A stretch of DNA of 64,000 bases from Nematostella vectensis. Taxonomy: Eukaryota; Cnidaria; Anthozoa; Actiniaria; Edwardsiidae. The translations under genes and the position numbers were made by a program. Location of the stretch: the NCBI RefSeq assembly GCF_932526225.1, contig NC_064047.1, forward strand, positions 1,488,001-1,552,000. The letters are read 5' to 3'. The notes beneath the pieces were generated by a model that had not been told where the DNA came from, did no database searches, and was given only the letters and a program-made list of their open reading frames with translations. This document shows positions 13,262 to 24,700 of this stretch, in pieces; within the stretch, counting starts at the first letter, position 1; each line of letters opens with the position of its first letter.

Positions 13262-13285
13262 GAGGTTCGATTCTCGGCCATGTCT
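13262..13285 (+). other. Pol III B-box-like motif
   Basis: The string gaggttcgattctcgg matches the tRNA B-box consensus GGTTCGANTCC closely. A TRGYNNANNNG-type string (tggcgtaaccg) occurs about 200 bases upstream, too far for a tRNA. No cloverleaf could be drawn. It may be a remnant of a tRNA-derived SINE or chance. Confidence 0.25.
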
Positions 13286-13373
13286 TTTTTTTTTTCACTG
13301 TTTACCAGTTACATTTCCATATTTTTTGCTCACCCTTGATCTCCTTTGCCCACCCACACTCTCAGTTTTCGGT

Positions 13374-13473
13374 ATCCTCGGGGACCCAAGGCGTCGCAGA
13401 GATCGGGCACATTCTTTCTCGCGCCGCGCTCCCTGTGTGCCCGATCTCCGCGACGCCCTGGGTCCCCGAGGAT
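13374..13473. repeat. Near-perfect 38-bp inverted repeat (hairpin)
   Basis: Arms 13374-13411 and 13436-13473 are complementary at 36 of 38 positions and flank a 24-base GC-rich loop. A transcript in either direction would form a hairpin of about 100 nt. It is isolated in the intergenic region between TMEM181 and the cadherin-like gene. It could be a small foldback element or a miRNA/siRNA-type hairpin; nothing in the sequence decides. Confidence 0.9.
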
Positions 13474-15000
13474 GAGTTTCCGGCCAAGTCCATATTCCTT
13501 TCCCACACTTTGCTCATCCCTTTTCGGATATAAATTGATATAATACAGATATAAAATTTACTACGACATCCAAGATTGATAATAAGATACGTTTCACTCG
13601 GTACGTTTTACTTTATTCCTTAGCATTCTTCATTGCTCTCGGGAGTCCTTTACGTGTAGATGGATAGGGTTTTGATAGAATCCTTGATTCAAGATACAAA
13701 AAAAAAAAATACGACAACTATTATGAGCGCAATTATTCGTTCAGTTTGCCCATAAAGGTTCAAGGATAAAAAAGTGACTTATTAAAAAAAAAGTCATCTA
13801 TTACGTCATCGATCTCGACTCGTTTTGGCGCGGCGTCGAATGCGATGATCGACATTTAATAAAAAAACTCAGCAAAACATAACAACAATACAAACTATGT
13901 TTGAAACAAGTTATTTTATTTTAAAATCATTATTATTATTTACAAATATAGGTGCAATAGTGTTCCCGAACCACGCAAAACCGACCAACCATTCTCATTC
14001 TCCGAGCAGTACGGTAATTTTTCCTTTATACACTAATACTGTAGAATTTCTAAAAAAAAAATAATCTACTGTTTTAATGGAGATTTAAATTGTCTATTTT
14101 TTCTATCATCTATAGTCTCTAGGTCGGTATCACTTTGCATTTGTCGGAAGCGCTAGCATCTCAGCCAATTATTTCTTTATTCATTTAGTGTGTTTCAAAT
14201 TGTTTTACTTATTATCTCACGAACTTAGGTTTGTGTAACAGGGTGAGCACTCGATGCAATACCCGCAACTGAGCCCGTAGTACGTGTCGTTTGCGGAGTT
14301 ACATGACTACAACGCCCGAGTCTATTGTTTACATAATCGAAACTGTGAATACAATTTGTATATGTTTGGAGAATTGTACAAATGACAACAACTCATTTAA
14401 CTCCTATTATCTGTTCCTATTGATTTAAATGTGCTCAATCTTAATTGTGGTTATGGCCCCCCGCGTAGACAACCAAAGAAATGTGAAAGCACCGTCTTCG
14501 GTTTCCGGTTTGAGCAAAAGCACAGGAAGCCCAAGACCTCTGACATTCTTTAAATCAAATCTTTTAATTACACAATTAAAATAACACAGAGTTGCCTGTG
14601 ACGGAGGCTATTTGTTGCTATAAGTTATTTTGATTCCTTAAAGGAAAATAAAAACAAGCAGCCAATCCTGGCGTTCACGGGTTTGCTGTGGCACGCCGTG
14701 GGTGAATGGGTTTGTGGGTACCCAGCCCATGCTCGGAAACTGGGCTTAAAAGCAAGTGTTTGTGTCTAACTGAATAAATGAGTTCCAATTTTAATTCTAA
14801 TTAAAGCAAACGAAACCCGTCTGTTCTTAACTTAACCACAGCGACCGTTTATAAATTAAGAATAAATGTTATTGTTAATTTAAAATATGTTAATTTAAAA
14901 TATGCGATAAATATAGACAGGAATAGGAAAAATACATCAAAGCTAAAATGCATTACCCAGCCACTGAGCTTGTTTAGGCGTCGTGCTGCGCATGCTCTGT

Positions 15001-15762
15001 TCACGCAGTTGAGTCATTATTACCCTCCCCACCCTCCCCACCCTCCCCTTCTGACTTCTCTGACGATGTGCTCCTGAAGAAACCGCGCCTGCGCACACCC
15101 TTTCCTGAGCCCGTCGCGGGAATGACAGCGTACAGCGGTTCGTCTTGTGGTGTGGTCACTTCCGGTATGTCGAATACATCATCCGCATCGTCATTTCCGG
15201 TTGAGTCTTTCATCACGATGTTGTCGTAAATCGGATCTTTCTTTCTCACGGAACAATCTGCCATTTCGTAAGTGGGATTAACCAGTGCGAGTGGGCTTTG
15301 GGTTTTGTCGACGCCGCTGGTGCCTTTCGTTGGACGCTTTAACGACAATGGCGACTCTTCGTAACGGGGAGCGTCTCGCGCATCGGGCGACCTCGTCTTC
15401 TCATAATCCCTCCTCTTCTTTCCATCAAGTTTTTCGTCTCCACCAACAGCACCCTCTGGCAAACACACCCGTTTCTGTCTCTCCACTTCGTCCCAGTCCT
15501 CCTCGTCCCCGCGAGGACTAATGCTTTTCTTGATGTCATCTATCGTCTCGTAATCGTCTCTATTCTCTTGGGCATCCTGTGGAAATTTCTTGCCTGTCTT
15601 GAGGTCGCTGGTGCCTTTAGGTCTTTCGTTCAGCACGTTACTGACTTTGCGGGATTTAGGGACTGCGCCCGCGCTGCTCCCGTAGCAGGGATTGCGTACT
15701 GTGACGAAGGAGGAGGGGGCTGGTTCCTCCCCTGGGGGGAGGTAAAGGGCGTTGTCACATAC
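15001..15762 (-). CDS. Cadherin-like gene: terminal exon, tyrosine-motif-rich cytoplasmic tail
   Basis: 254 codons including the stop, hydrophilic and acidic, with no domain. Tyrosine motifs: [31 protein letters not shown] and DEPLYAVI. The preceding exon (16516-16701) adds NPVYEQH and VIYNAHD. Several are NPxY-like or YxxV/YxNI, as expected for PTB, SH2 or endocytic adaptor binding (inference). The end is a Glu/Gly-rich tract just before TGA. The exon starts after a good acceptor at 15763-15764 and continues in frame from the previous exon. Confidence 0.88.
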   Translation of the reverse strand, partial: VCDNALYLPPGEEPAPSSFVTVRNPCYGSSAGAVPKSRKVSNVLNERPKGTSDLKTGKKFPQDAQENRDDYETIDDIKKSISPRGDEEDWDEVERQKRVCLPEGAVGGDEKLDGKKRRDYEKTRSPDARDAPRYEESPLSLKRPTKGTSGVDKTQSPLALVNPTYEMADCSVRKKDPIYDNIVMKDSTGNDDADDVFDIPEVTTPQDEPLYAVIPATGSGKGVRRRGFFRSTSSEKSEGEGGEGGEGNNDSTA

Positions 15763-18700
15763 CTGAAAATAAAATAAAGAGCGTCAACGAGTTTTAACAG
15801 CATAAAAAAGTTTCGAGCTTTAATATTTGATCGATGTTCAAGTCTGACTTCTATGATTTTTTCAGATAAAAATATTGCATTAAATATGACCTCTTTATGG
15901 TAAAAGATATTATAAATATTATACAAGGCGATTAGAAATCAAATACTTGAAGGCCTCTGAGGGCCAATACAGGCATGTCTTAATCTTATATCATTGTATT
16001 TCTGGTCTCACCCATATATCATTGTATTTCTGGTCTCACCCATATATCATTGCATTTCTGGTCTCACCCATATATCATTGTATTTCTGGTCTCACCCATA
16101 TATCATTGTATTTCTGGTCTCACCCATATTTCATTGTATTTCTGGTCTCACCCATATATCATTGTATTTCTGGTCTCACCCATATATCATTGTATTTCTG
16201 GTCTCACCCATATATCATTGTATTTCTGGTCTCACCCATATATCATTGTATTTCTGGTCTCACCCATATATCATTGTATTTCTGGTCTCACCCATATATC
16301 ATTGTATTTCTGGTCTCACCCATATATCATTGTATTTCTGGTCTCACCCATATATCATTGTATTTCTGGTCTCACCCATATATCATTGTATTTCTGGTCT
16401 CACCCATATATCATTGTATTTCTGGTCTCACCCATATATTATTGTGTTTCTGAACTCACCCATATATAATTGAGTTTCTTGTTTTACTCTTATATCATTG
16501 TGCTTCTGGTCTTACCCTTATATCATTATGTCTCTGGACGTTTGTCGGGTCCAGGTTATTCGCCACAAACTCCTCTTTTCCCAGTCTCTCACGTGCGAGG
16601 GTTTCCACAGCTTCTGGATCAACTTCATGCTGCTCATAGACTGGGTTCTGGAAATCCATGTGCTCATCATGCGCATTGTATATTACTGGTCTCTCGTCAT
16701 GCTGAGGGGAGAATGGAAACTTGTCAGCAGTGCATTCGCAAAACTGTTTACTCAAAGAAAAAGCTGTTTCTTTATACCGGGCTACCATTAGTATGAATCA
16801 ATCAGGGCAAAGGATGGGGCCAAGAGTAGTAATTAATTTACCACAAGGCCAATTAAGTTCAAATCGGCATCCTTAGCTCTGGTAATAGGACACTAGATCC
16901 ATCTAGAAACTTTTCCATCCAAACACACACATAAAACTAACCGTCTTCGTAACTACCAACGAAAGGGGTCAACCGGAGTCGAACTCAATTCAGTGAGCGG
17001 GGTGGGGCCCAGACCCCTCGAACTCCATCCCCCCCCCCCCCCCCCCCACTCTATATCTCACTGGACACATGCCTGTCAATACATATTTCAAATGGTCTCC
17101 GGGGAAAAAAAAGCAAAATATATGCGAAAATTCAAAATAACAGTAAAGAAAAGTAGAGAAACTATTTCTTCCAAACTGACATGACGGAAAAACACGACGT
17201 GACGCTTCAAATAAGCCCATTTCACACCGATTAAGGCGGAGAATTTAGTACTTAGTACTTAGTAGCAAACAAAATATCAAGTACAATTTTTTTTAAATCG
17301 ATGCGACTTTTTGTAAAGTGCCATTGCAATTTGAGCTTTTCGTCCCTGAACTGATACACAGGGCAATGATGATCAAGGAAAAATTATCTTTAAAAGCCAA
17401 AATCTGGATATGCGCTTTTCGGATTCACGTTATTTGTGTTTTGAAAATCAGTCCGTACTACAAGGAACCTATAGCAATTGTAAGAAATTGTGTCTTCTCT
17501 CTCTATCTGGAATTGCGCGTTTTCCAGGTTTTTCCGTCATGACTTCCAATCTACTTTTCCAGCATGGTATATATGATGTACTCCACAAAAAACGCTCCAA
17601 CGAGAAAAGAATAAGGCTCGCCGCCACTTTGTCATCCTAGCAAAGTACCAAGTGTGAGAAAGCATCCATTTCCATCGGCTGATTTGAAGAAGCTGTTGCG
17701 ATATTTTCAATAGAATTTGGTAAATAAGGCATAAGATTGCATTTTTAGGAGGTTATTTTTCATAATTTGTCTTCCAATTTTGGCTAAAATAATAATGAAG
17801 TTGTGGCTGGCATGGGCTTTATTAAACAACACTTCAACGAGACACAGAAATCAATATTTTGGGTGAAATAAATGGCATTTTAACAGGTCATTTTGTTAAA
17901 GCGCGACCAGTAAAACCGTGAATACCGGAAATATCAAATGTTTCGACCAATCATTCGCGAGATATTCAACCAGTCAACAAGGAATATGTCTCTAAGTGTC
18001 GGTGTCCGAATTCTTGCGTCTGATTCCATATATTCTAGGTGTTCACGGTTTTACTGGTTGGTAAACTTTACGTGTCAACATATACTTATCAATGAGGACG
18101 AAAGGAATGATTTTTTAGTCAAATAAAATTAGAAGTTCAATTTGTTTGGTCTTCTCATTAGCCGATTTTTGGCTTTCAAATTCTGCCATTTTTGCTACTG
18201 ATAGGCTATAACTTACAGCCCACAAGTAGGTCAGCCAATCAGAATGTAGCATTGATGATATACCACTAGTGTGACTTGACTAATACGTAATACATTGTTA
18301 GTTTTATGTGATATCTTAGTAGGAGGCTAGCCGATTACTTGAGTTAAGTTAGAAGGCCTCATGTTTTATGTGTTAGTGTTATTTTAACGGTTTAATGTCT
18401 CACGTCACACGTGACAGTTTAGAGGTTTACACGTGATAGTTAGAGCTTTACACGTGATTGGTTAGGATTGTTTTACATGATTCGTCAGGGTTTAACATGA
18501 TAAATTAGATATTTTCATGTTTGGGTTTTTCCACCACGTGATATGTTAGCTGTTTTCACGTGATAAGCGAGTGTTGATTGGGTAAAGCTGGTGCGTAGAT
18601 ATACTTACGCTGCTTGCACAATTGTTTGTCGAGGAGGTATACATGACGCGGACAGTCTCGTACTTGAGAGGAAAGTAAACATGCAGAATTATTAGGTACG

Positions 18701-21700
18701 TGCCGTTCTCACTGATAGATGGCTTAGTAGGGGTAGCAATGGGTACCTCCAAATTTCGAAAGCCTCGCAAAATTTTCGCAAAGTCTCGGAATCTCGGCTT
18801 TTTAACGCAAGTCTCGAAGTCTCGTTTTTTCCAAAATTTTAGGGGTCTCGGAGCCTCGTTTTTTTTTACACGGTCTTAGAGTCTCGAATTTTTAAACGCA
18901 ATCTCAGGGTCCCGAATTTTTGTTAAAGGCGATCTGTTTTATGTTGTTACCATGCTACGGGTTTCCGGGTTTCTTATTTCGTAGTGTAGCAAGAATGTAT
19001 TGCAACTCTACTTTTTCTTTTTCAACAGATGTTCATGACATACCTCGAGCAAGTTATCGGGTCTCGGCGTCTCGGCAAGTCTCGGTTTTACCCATCGCTA
19101 TCCCTCTAAATAAACGGCCTAAAGTGATGGTATACATGTTTCTCAAAACACCCGAAAAATCTCGGGCCTGAAAATGTTATTCGCTAAAATATTATAAATA
19201 TCGTATAAATAGAAAAAAGTTACTGTCTTAGGATATTTTTATGGTTATAAATTTACTTTCAGTTGTTAGTTATTATACTGTAAACCTGCATACAGCTCTC
19301 GGATACATTTTTAGGTATAAGTTAAGATAAAATTAAATTAACTTTTAACTGTTAGTACAGTTATTAAAAACAATGCATGGACTAGTAATTTACTTTCAGT
19401 TTGTGGATGTTTAAGACACGCAGTATGGGCGTGTCCGTCTCGATTCAAGACTGTGTTTCGGGCTTCCACAGGTAGCCCGAAGAAAAAAAAAGATCTGCTG
19501 AGGCGACCTAGTGCCCAGTCGCATATAATAAGCACGATGGGAAGGGCAACGGATGTCTCTTTCCGCTAAGCCTTCCCGTGGTCCTTTACGAACACTTGAT
19601 CGTTCCCATGATGCATAGCATACCTCGGCACGAGGCAGACGTTAAGAAGCAAAATTTCTTCCAATTCAAAGCCATCAAACAAACCTTGGCGTTTTTGTAT
19701 TTTCGTCTGTAGTAGAACACAGCGAAGACGAGGAGGGCGATGATGACGATGATGATGACAACGGACACTCCAGCCGTCCCTCCATCGCTCAGACCGGACG
19801 AGTTGGCGCCTTTACGCGCACCGGACACGGGGGAGACTGGACACTCTTCATTAATTGCAGCCAGGGTCTACAAACATAGTTTTTGAGTGAGAAATTTAAT
19901 CATCTGTATCAAAAAGTTCCCCTTGTGAGAACCAATGTATCGTAGCGCGCACTGCCTCATGGGAATCACATAAATATGAACATAAATGTCGCAGCTCGAC
20001 GTTTATCAAGTACGTAACTAACCTTACAATCCTTTTGCCCGACGCAAGGCATTCTGGACTTGGCCAATAGCGCGCATGCGTATGATGACGTCATAGGCTG
20101 GTATAAAGAGTCCATGAAGACTGTTGTGAGGAGGGTTTTGGACTCGTCCTTGATGGCGGTGGATTTAAGGATCTCCACGTAGTATTCCGAGGACGAGCGT
20201 CGCTTGCGAGATTTCGCTAAGAAAGAAAAGAAAACGGCGCATTAAGAATATATCGCTGTAAACAGTGCCAGCATTACTGGGCCAGCGGTTTTGTACGGGA
20301 ATTTATGCGCGGAGCATCAAGTTTTTTATCTAACCCAATTATGAAGACTTACTTGATTGTGAGATGGCAGTGTCGATTATTTCAGCGAGTTCTTGCTCGA
20401 TTGATCGTAATTGTTCTGTCGTTAGATCAATCCCGTCAACTAGAATTCTTATCTGGAACTCGTCCGTTACACATCTGAAATGCAAACATATCGCACAACA
20501 CGTCAAACTTTTCTTTTCATCCTACTCTTATTGCAGGGCCGTAGAGACGGGGGCGGAGCACTGGGGGCACGTGCCCCTATATTTAAAAACACTTTTAGGA
20601 AATGACCATCAGGGGCGTGGCTGTGCACCCAATATCTTCTTCTGTCTTGTTATTCGTATCAAAGGAATTTGATCTTAGTGATTTATTATTTGAAAGTTAT
20701 GGTTTTTCCCTAAGTCGACATCCGATTTACTTTTCTTACATTATCCTGAAAACCAGTTTGAAATTAATGCCTAGAATATATGATCCCAATCATTAAAGTC
20801 TATATAACCTTTCAGAGTTGATAGACTTTGTCAATTCTTTATATTTTCATGTGGTTCGTATGGACACATTCGCATTCGCGCGAATAACTCAAATCTGTAA
20901 TATTGAGGTATTTTGGTCAACCTTCGGAAAAGAGGCCGTGAACTGAAAGGCACGGGTCCAGTCATTTGTGAAGTAGATCGAGATGTCAACCAAATTACAT
21001 GAGAAAACATATGCGCACGCTAAACCGGTTCCCTTCTTCATGTCTTCTTAGTTATTGCTGAAGGACGTTGTGTGGTTACAACTTTTATCGTCATCTTTAT
21101 ATCTCAACCTGGTAGTCAAATGATTATTTAACTTCAGAAAACAAATCTGCAAAATTTAGCAGATATTTCTGAATTATTTTTGCATTGTGCGCGCGCGCTG
21201 CATTCGCAATCACGAATGGCGACATTCTCACGAGCGCGCGCTGTTTTTGAAACCTACAACAAAACGATATTTTCTTTTTTAACATACAATTCTCGACTTT
21301 AAATTATTCTTCGCTTCATTGTGGGTAGCATTGCAATAGAAAACAATTCGCTAATATTTTGTGGTATTGCTGTCTTTGAATTTTAACGGATTTAAGGAAA
21401 ATACGCTGTTTCAGATTTTCCCGCCAAAACTTGGAATTATTCACTCGATTCAATCTCCTTTCGCGCGGCCAGGAAAATTTTCAAGAGATCTGTAGAAAAT
21501 TCAAATTTCAATCAAACTCAATTCCCTTTTCAGAATTTAAAAAGTTATCTATGCTTTGTTTTGGCTAGATTGATATAAGTAAAATGTTTTAAGAACTTTA
21601 AAACCTCGTGACAAAAGTGACATATTTCGCCATTCATAGTTTACTTGATTTTAGCGTAAGAGACTTCATCTTGCCATTTTGCTTTATTTGGATGCTCGCC

Positions 21701-24700
21701 CCACCCCTTTAAAATGAGGAGACAAACTTCACCCCCTCCCCCACCGAACTCTTTGCCCACTTTCGTACCTCATAGCTGCCTTGATGAATGTCACGCAAAG
21801 GGTATCACGCGGGCATTTACCACAAAGACTCGAGGTCCTGTCACACAACGCGCCTGAAATCCCTACTGCGCAGGCGCAAGTAAAGGACGTCACGCCATCT
21901 TTGCAGGTACCTCCGTTCTAAAAAGGGAAATTCACCAATTAGAGGACACTTATTATCGCAGCTTTATATAGCCCTTTTTATTATACACTATACCAATTAT
22001 TTCCAATTGATCATAATGCGTATTGAGGCGTCTAAATTTGCTAAGCGCTGAAGAAACCTGTTTTTTTTCATTTAGGAGAGGATTCATTACAACTTCAAGC
22101 AGTCCATCGCCAAAAATCGTGCACCAAAAACATTTTCAAAATTTTACATAGCTTTAAGGTATAGCTTTGGGCATATGTTGAAATTAAGTCAATACTGTAG
22201 GCGCTTTAGTGGAAAACAGTTTGTAAAATTATGCAGGCATAGTAGGCTTTCAACTATTATGGAATTGATAAAAACTGCTCGATATTCTGTTGTTGTCGAT
22301 ATTCCCAATTACACGCAAAAAAAACTTTATTTTGGTCAATTATTACGCGTGAGAAGTCAAATGTAGGATTTTACACCTTATTTATAAAGAATGTATTTAC
22401 AGATTTACAGAGAAATAAAAGTTTGACGTTTTTAGCACTTGGTAGTACCTGACAAGGCTGTGAGGCGCAGTCATCGATATCCACCTCACATCTTCGTCCC
22501 GTGTATCCCGCGGGACAACGACACGAGAAACCGTTCACCTTATCGACACACGTGCCACCATGATCACACCGCGCGCAGTCTGGGGCGAGCGGACACTGAC
22601 CACTAGAGTTGCATTCTAGGAATAAAAACATGAAAACACTTATTCCTTAAACTTCTGTAAAAAATTTAAAATGAGAATTTTTAATACTGCAATTTCAAAG
22701 ACGGCTGTACTCAAGAACTATGTATCATAACCCGCAGTGCTTCATGGGTATACAATATTGAGCAAGTAAGCGCAATTTATAACCAATACAGATTTGTTTA
22801 ACCCTACTATTGTTATTTATGACCCTCTTAAGGAGATTCGATACAGTTTCCCGAATGCCCAACCATCCTGTCAATCACAACTCGTATCTTCTGCTACAGG
22901 GATAGGATCATCAAACTATTTGGCCATGCCATGAAGCTAGGAATGAACTTTATGAAAATGTAACATTTGTTTACATTGCTGTTTCTATGGCAACGGAACG
23001 GTGAACCCGTTAAATTCACTATTCGCGAAGAGCTGTTCGCTACAGGGAAATTTTTAACAAATAAGCTATAGGATATTGTACATAAGACCTTGGTCGACAC
23101 TTAGAGGACGTTTTATTAAAATCTATAAGAGGAATTCCGAGAAATTGGCGTATTTTTATTTTCAGTCACTCTGTTATTAACCTACTTTGAAATTCGCACC
23201 TGAAAAAATCCATACGCGGGCAAGGATTTTTTACCATTGTTATTTAGCTACCTCTTATTTCTGATAGCCTATCAAAAATGAAAGCAATCGATTTTGTTGA
23301 TCGTAAGTTTTAGGGGCCATTCCTGGGACTATTTAATACTTTCAAAATGAAGAAATTGATCTTTTTTGATTTTTTAGCCGCCATGTAAAATTTCGCCGAT
23401 TAATTTTTTCGTCGTTTTCGTATTATAAAATTAAGATATTGAGAAACATTCGGGTTAACTTTGAGCTTTATTAAAGGGTTGAAAGTAAACGATTAGATTT
23501 TTTGAAAATGGTCATTTCAAGCGCCGACTTTGCGCTTGTTTTGTAGCTTCGCTTTGAATGTAAACACATGTTACATTTTTATAAAGTTCATCCCTAGGTA
23601 CATGGCATGGCCAAATAGTTTGATGATCCGATCCCTGTAGCAGAAGATACGAGTTGTGATTGACAGGATGGTTGGGCATTCGGGAAACTGTTTCGAATCT
23701 TCTTAACATTTACACCTATCTCAAATAAAATTAAAGTCAAGAATCCGTATAAATTTATTTATTCATTAGTAGGTATAATTGGCAGGATTCTGGTCTCCAC
23801 GTGACTGTTTACTGGCACATAAACAAGAATGTCAAACTTTTCTAAACCTCAACTTGTTTTATTTACGTTTATTATTAGTTTATTAGTTTGGTAACTATGA
23901 AGGAATAAGGGTTATGACCCAAGGGTTCTCCGAATGCAATCGTATTTGAAAAAGGGTAATAGAAAAAGCCAAAAAGCCAGTCTTTCCATAAACGCCTTGT
24001 ATTCATGGAAGCAACACTTACTTAGTACGTCCACATTGTAGGTCTCACCAATGAAGTGCAACGGTTTGCTGTCGTCATAGCAACTGACAGGAACTCTGAC
24101 CCGCCCCGCAGTGGAGCTGAATACGTCATAACTTAGGGTCGCACGCGTGCGCAGTACAAGACTTGAGTCGATATAGAACAGAGCTGAGGCATTATACTGC
24201 TGCACATTATTGTCTTGTGAAGTAGCGACCTGGAAATGACACAAGAACACTTAAATCATATATCAATACAAAATAGTGCACAAAACCTGCATCTACAATG
24301 GGGACTGTGAATCCCTCGTCTTCTCCGATACGATTAATCCTCCCCAAGACTTAGGGAATTGACGGCGACTGCAAGAAGAACGTTTCTCCAATCCCTCGTC
24401 TTCTCCGATACTATTATTCCTCCCCAAGACTTAGGGAATTGACGGCGACTACAAGAAGAACGTTTTCCCAAAGAGTTTTCATCCTTAAATTCATAAGAGC
24501 TTACATCCGTGCCCATCGCATCCCACCCCTTTATAATTTCTAGATCAGCCCTTATGGTTGAGGCACAGTTTGGATTGAGCACTGAAAAATCGGTATATGT
24601 CCGGTCCGTTAATAGTTTTCTCTTACCATGCACTCATAAGGATATGTGTCCGACTTCACTTGTCCGATCTGGTGACAACAGCTGGTCATAGAGCATTTGA

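Larger units (their letters stand above)
12136..15000. other. Intergenic region between two minus-strand genes
   Basis: It holds the TMEM181 promoter and 5' UTR side. A very short upstream frame, ATG-GCG-AAT-TCG-TGA, lies just 5' of the TMEM181 start on the minus strand. On the other side it holds the 3' flank of the cadherin-like gene. The hairpin at 13374-13473 and the B-box-like motif near 13262 are listed separately. Remaining open frames are short and lack codon structure or homology that I recognise. From 13560 to 14990 the sequence is AT-rich and I see no gene. Confidence 0.6.

Noticed and set aside
15947-16473. Three overlapping plus-strand frames of about 140-170 codons
   Set aside because: Same 28-bp repeat read in three frames ([11 protein letters not shown]...), antisense to the cadherin-like gene.
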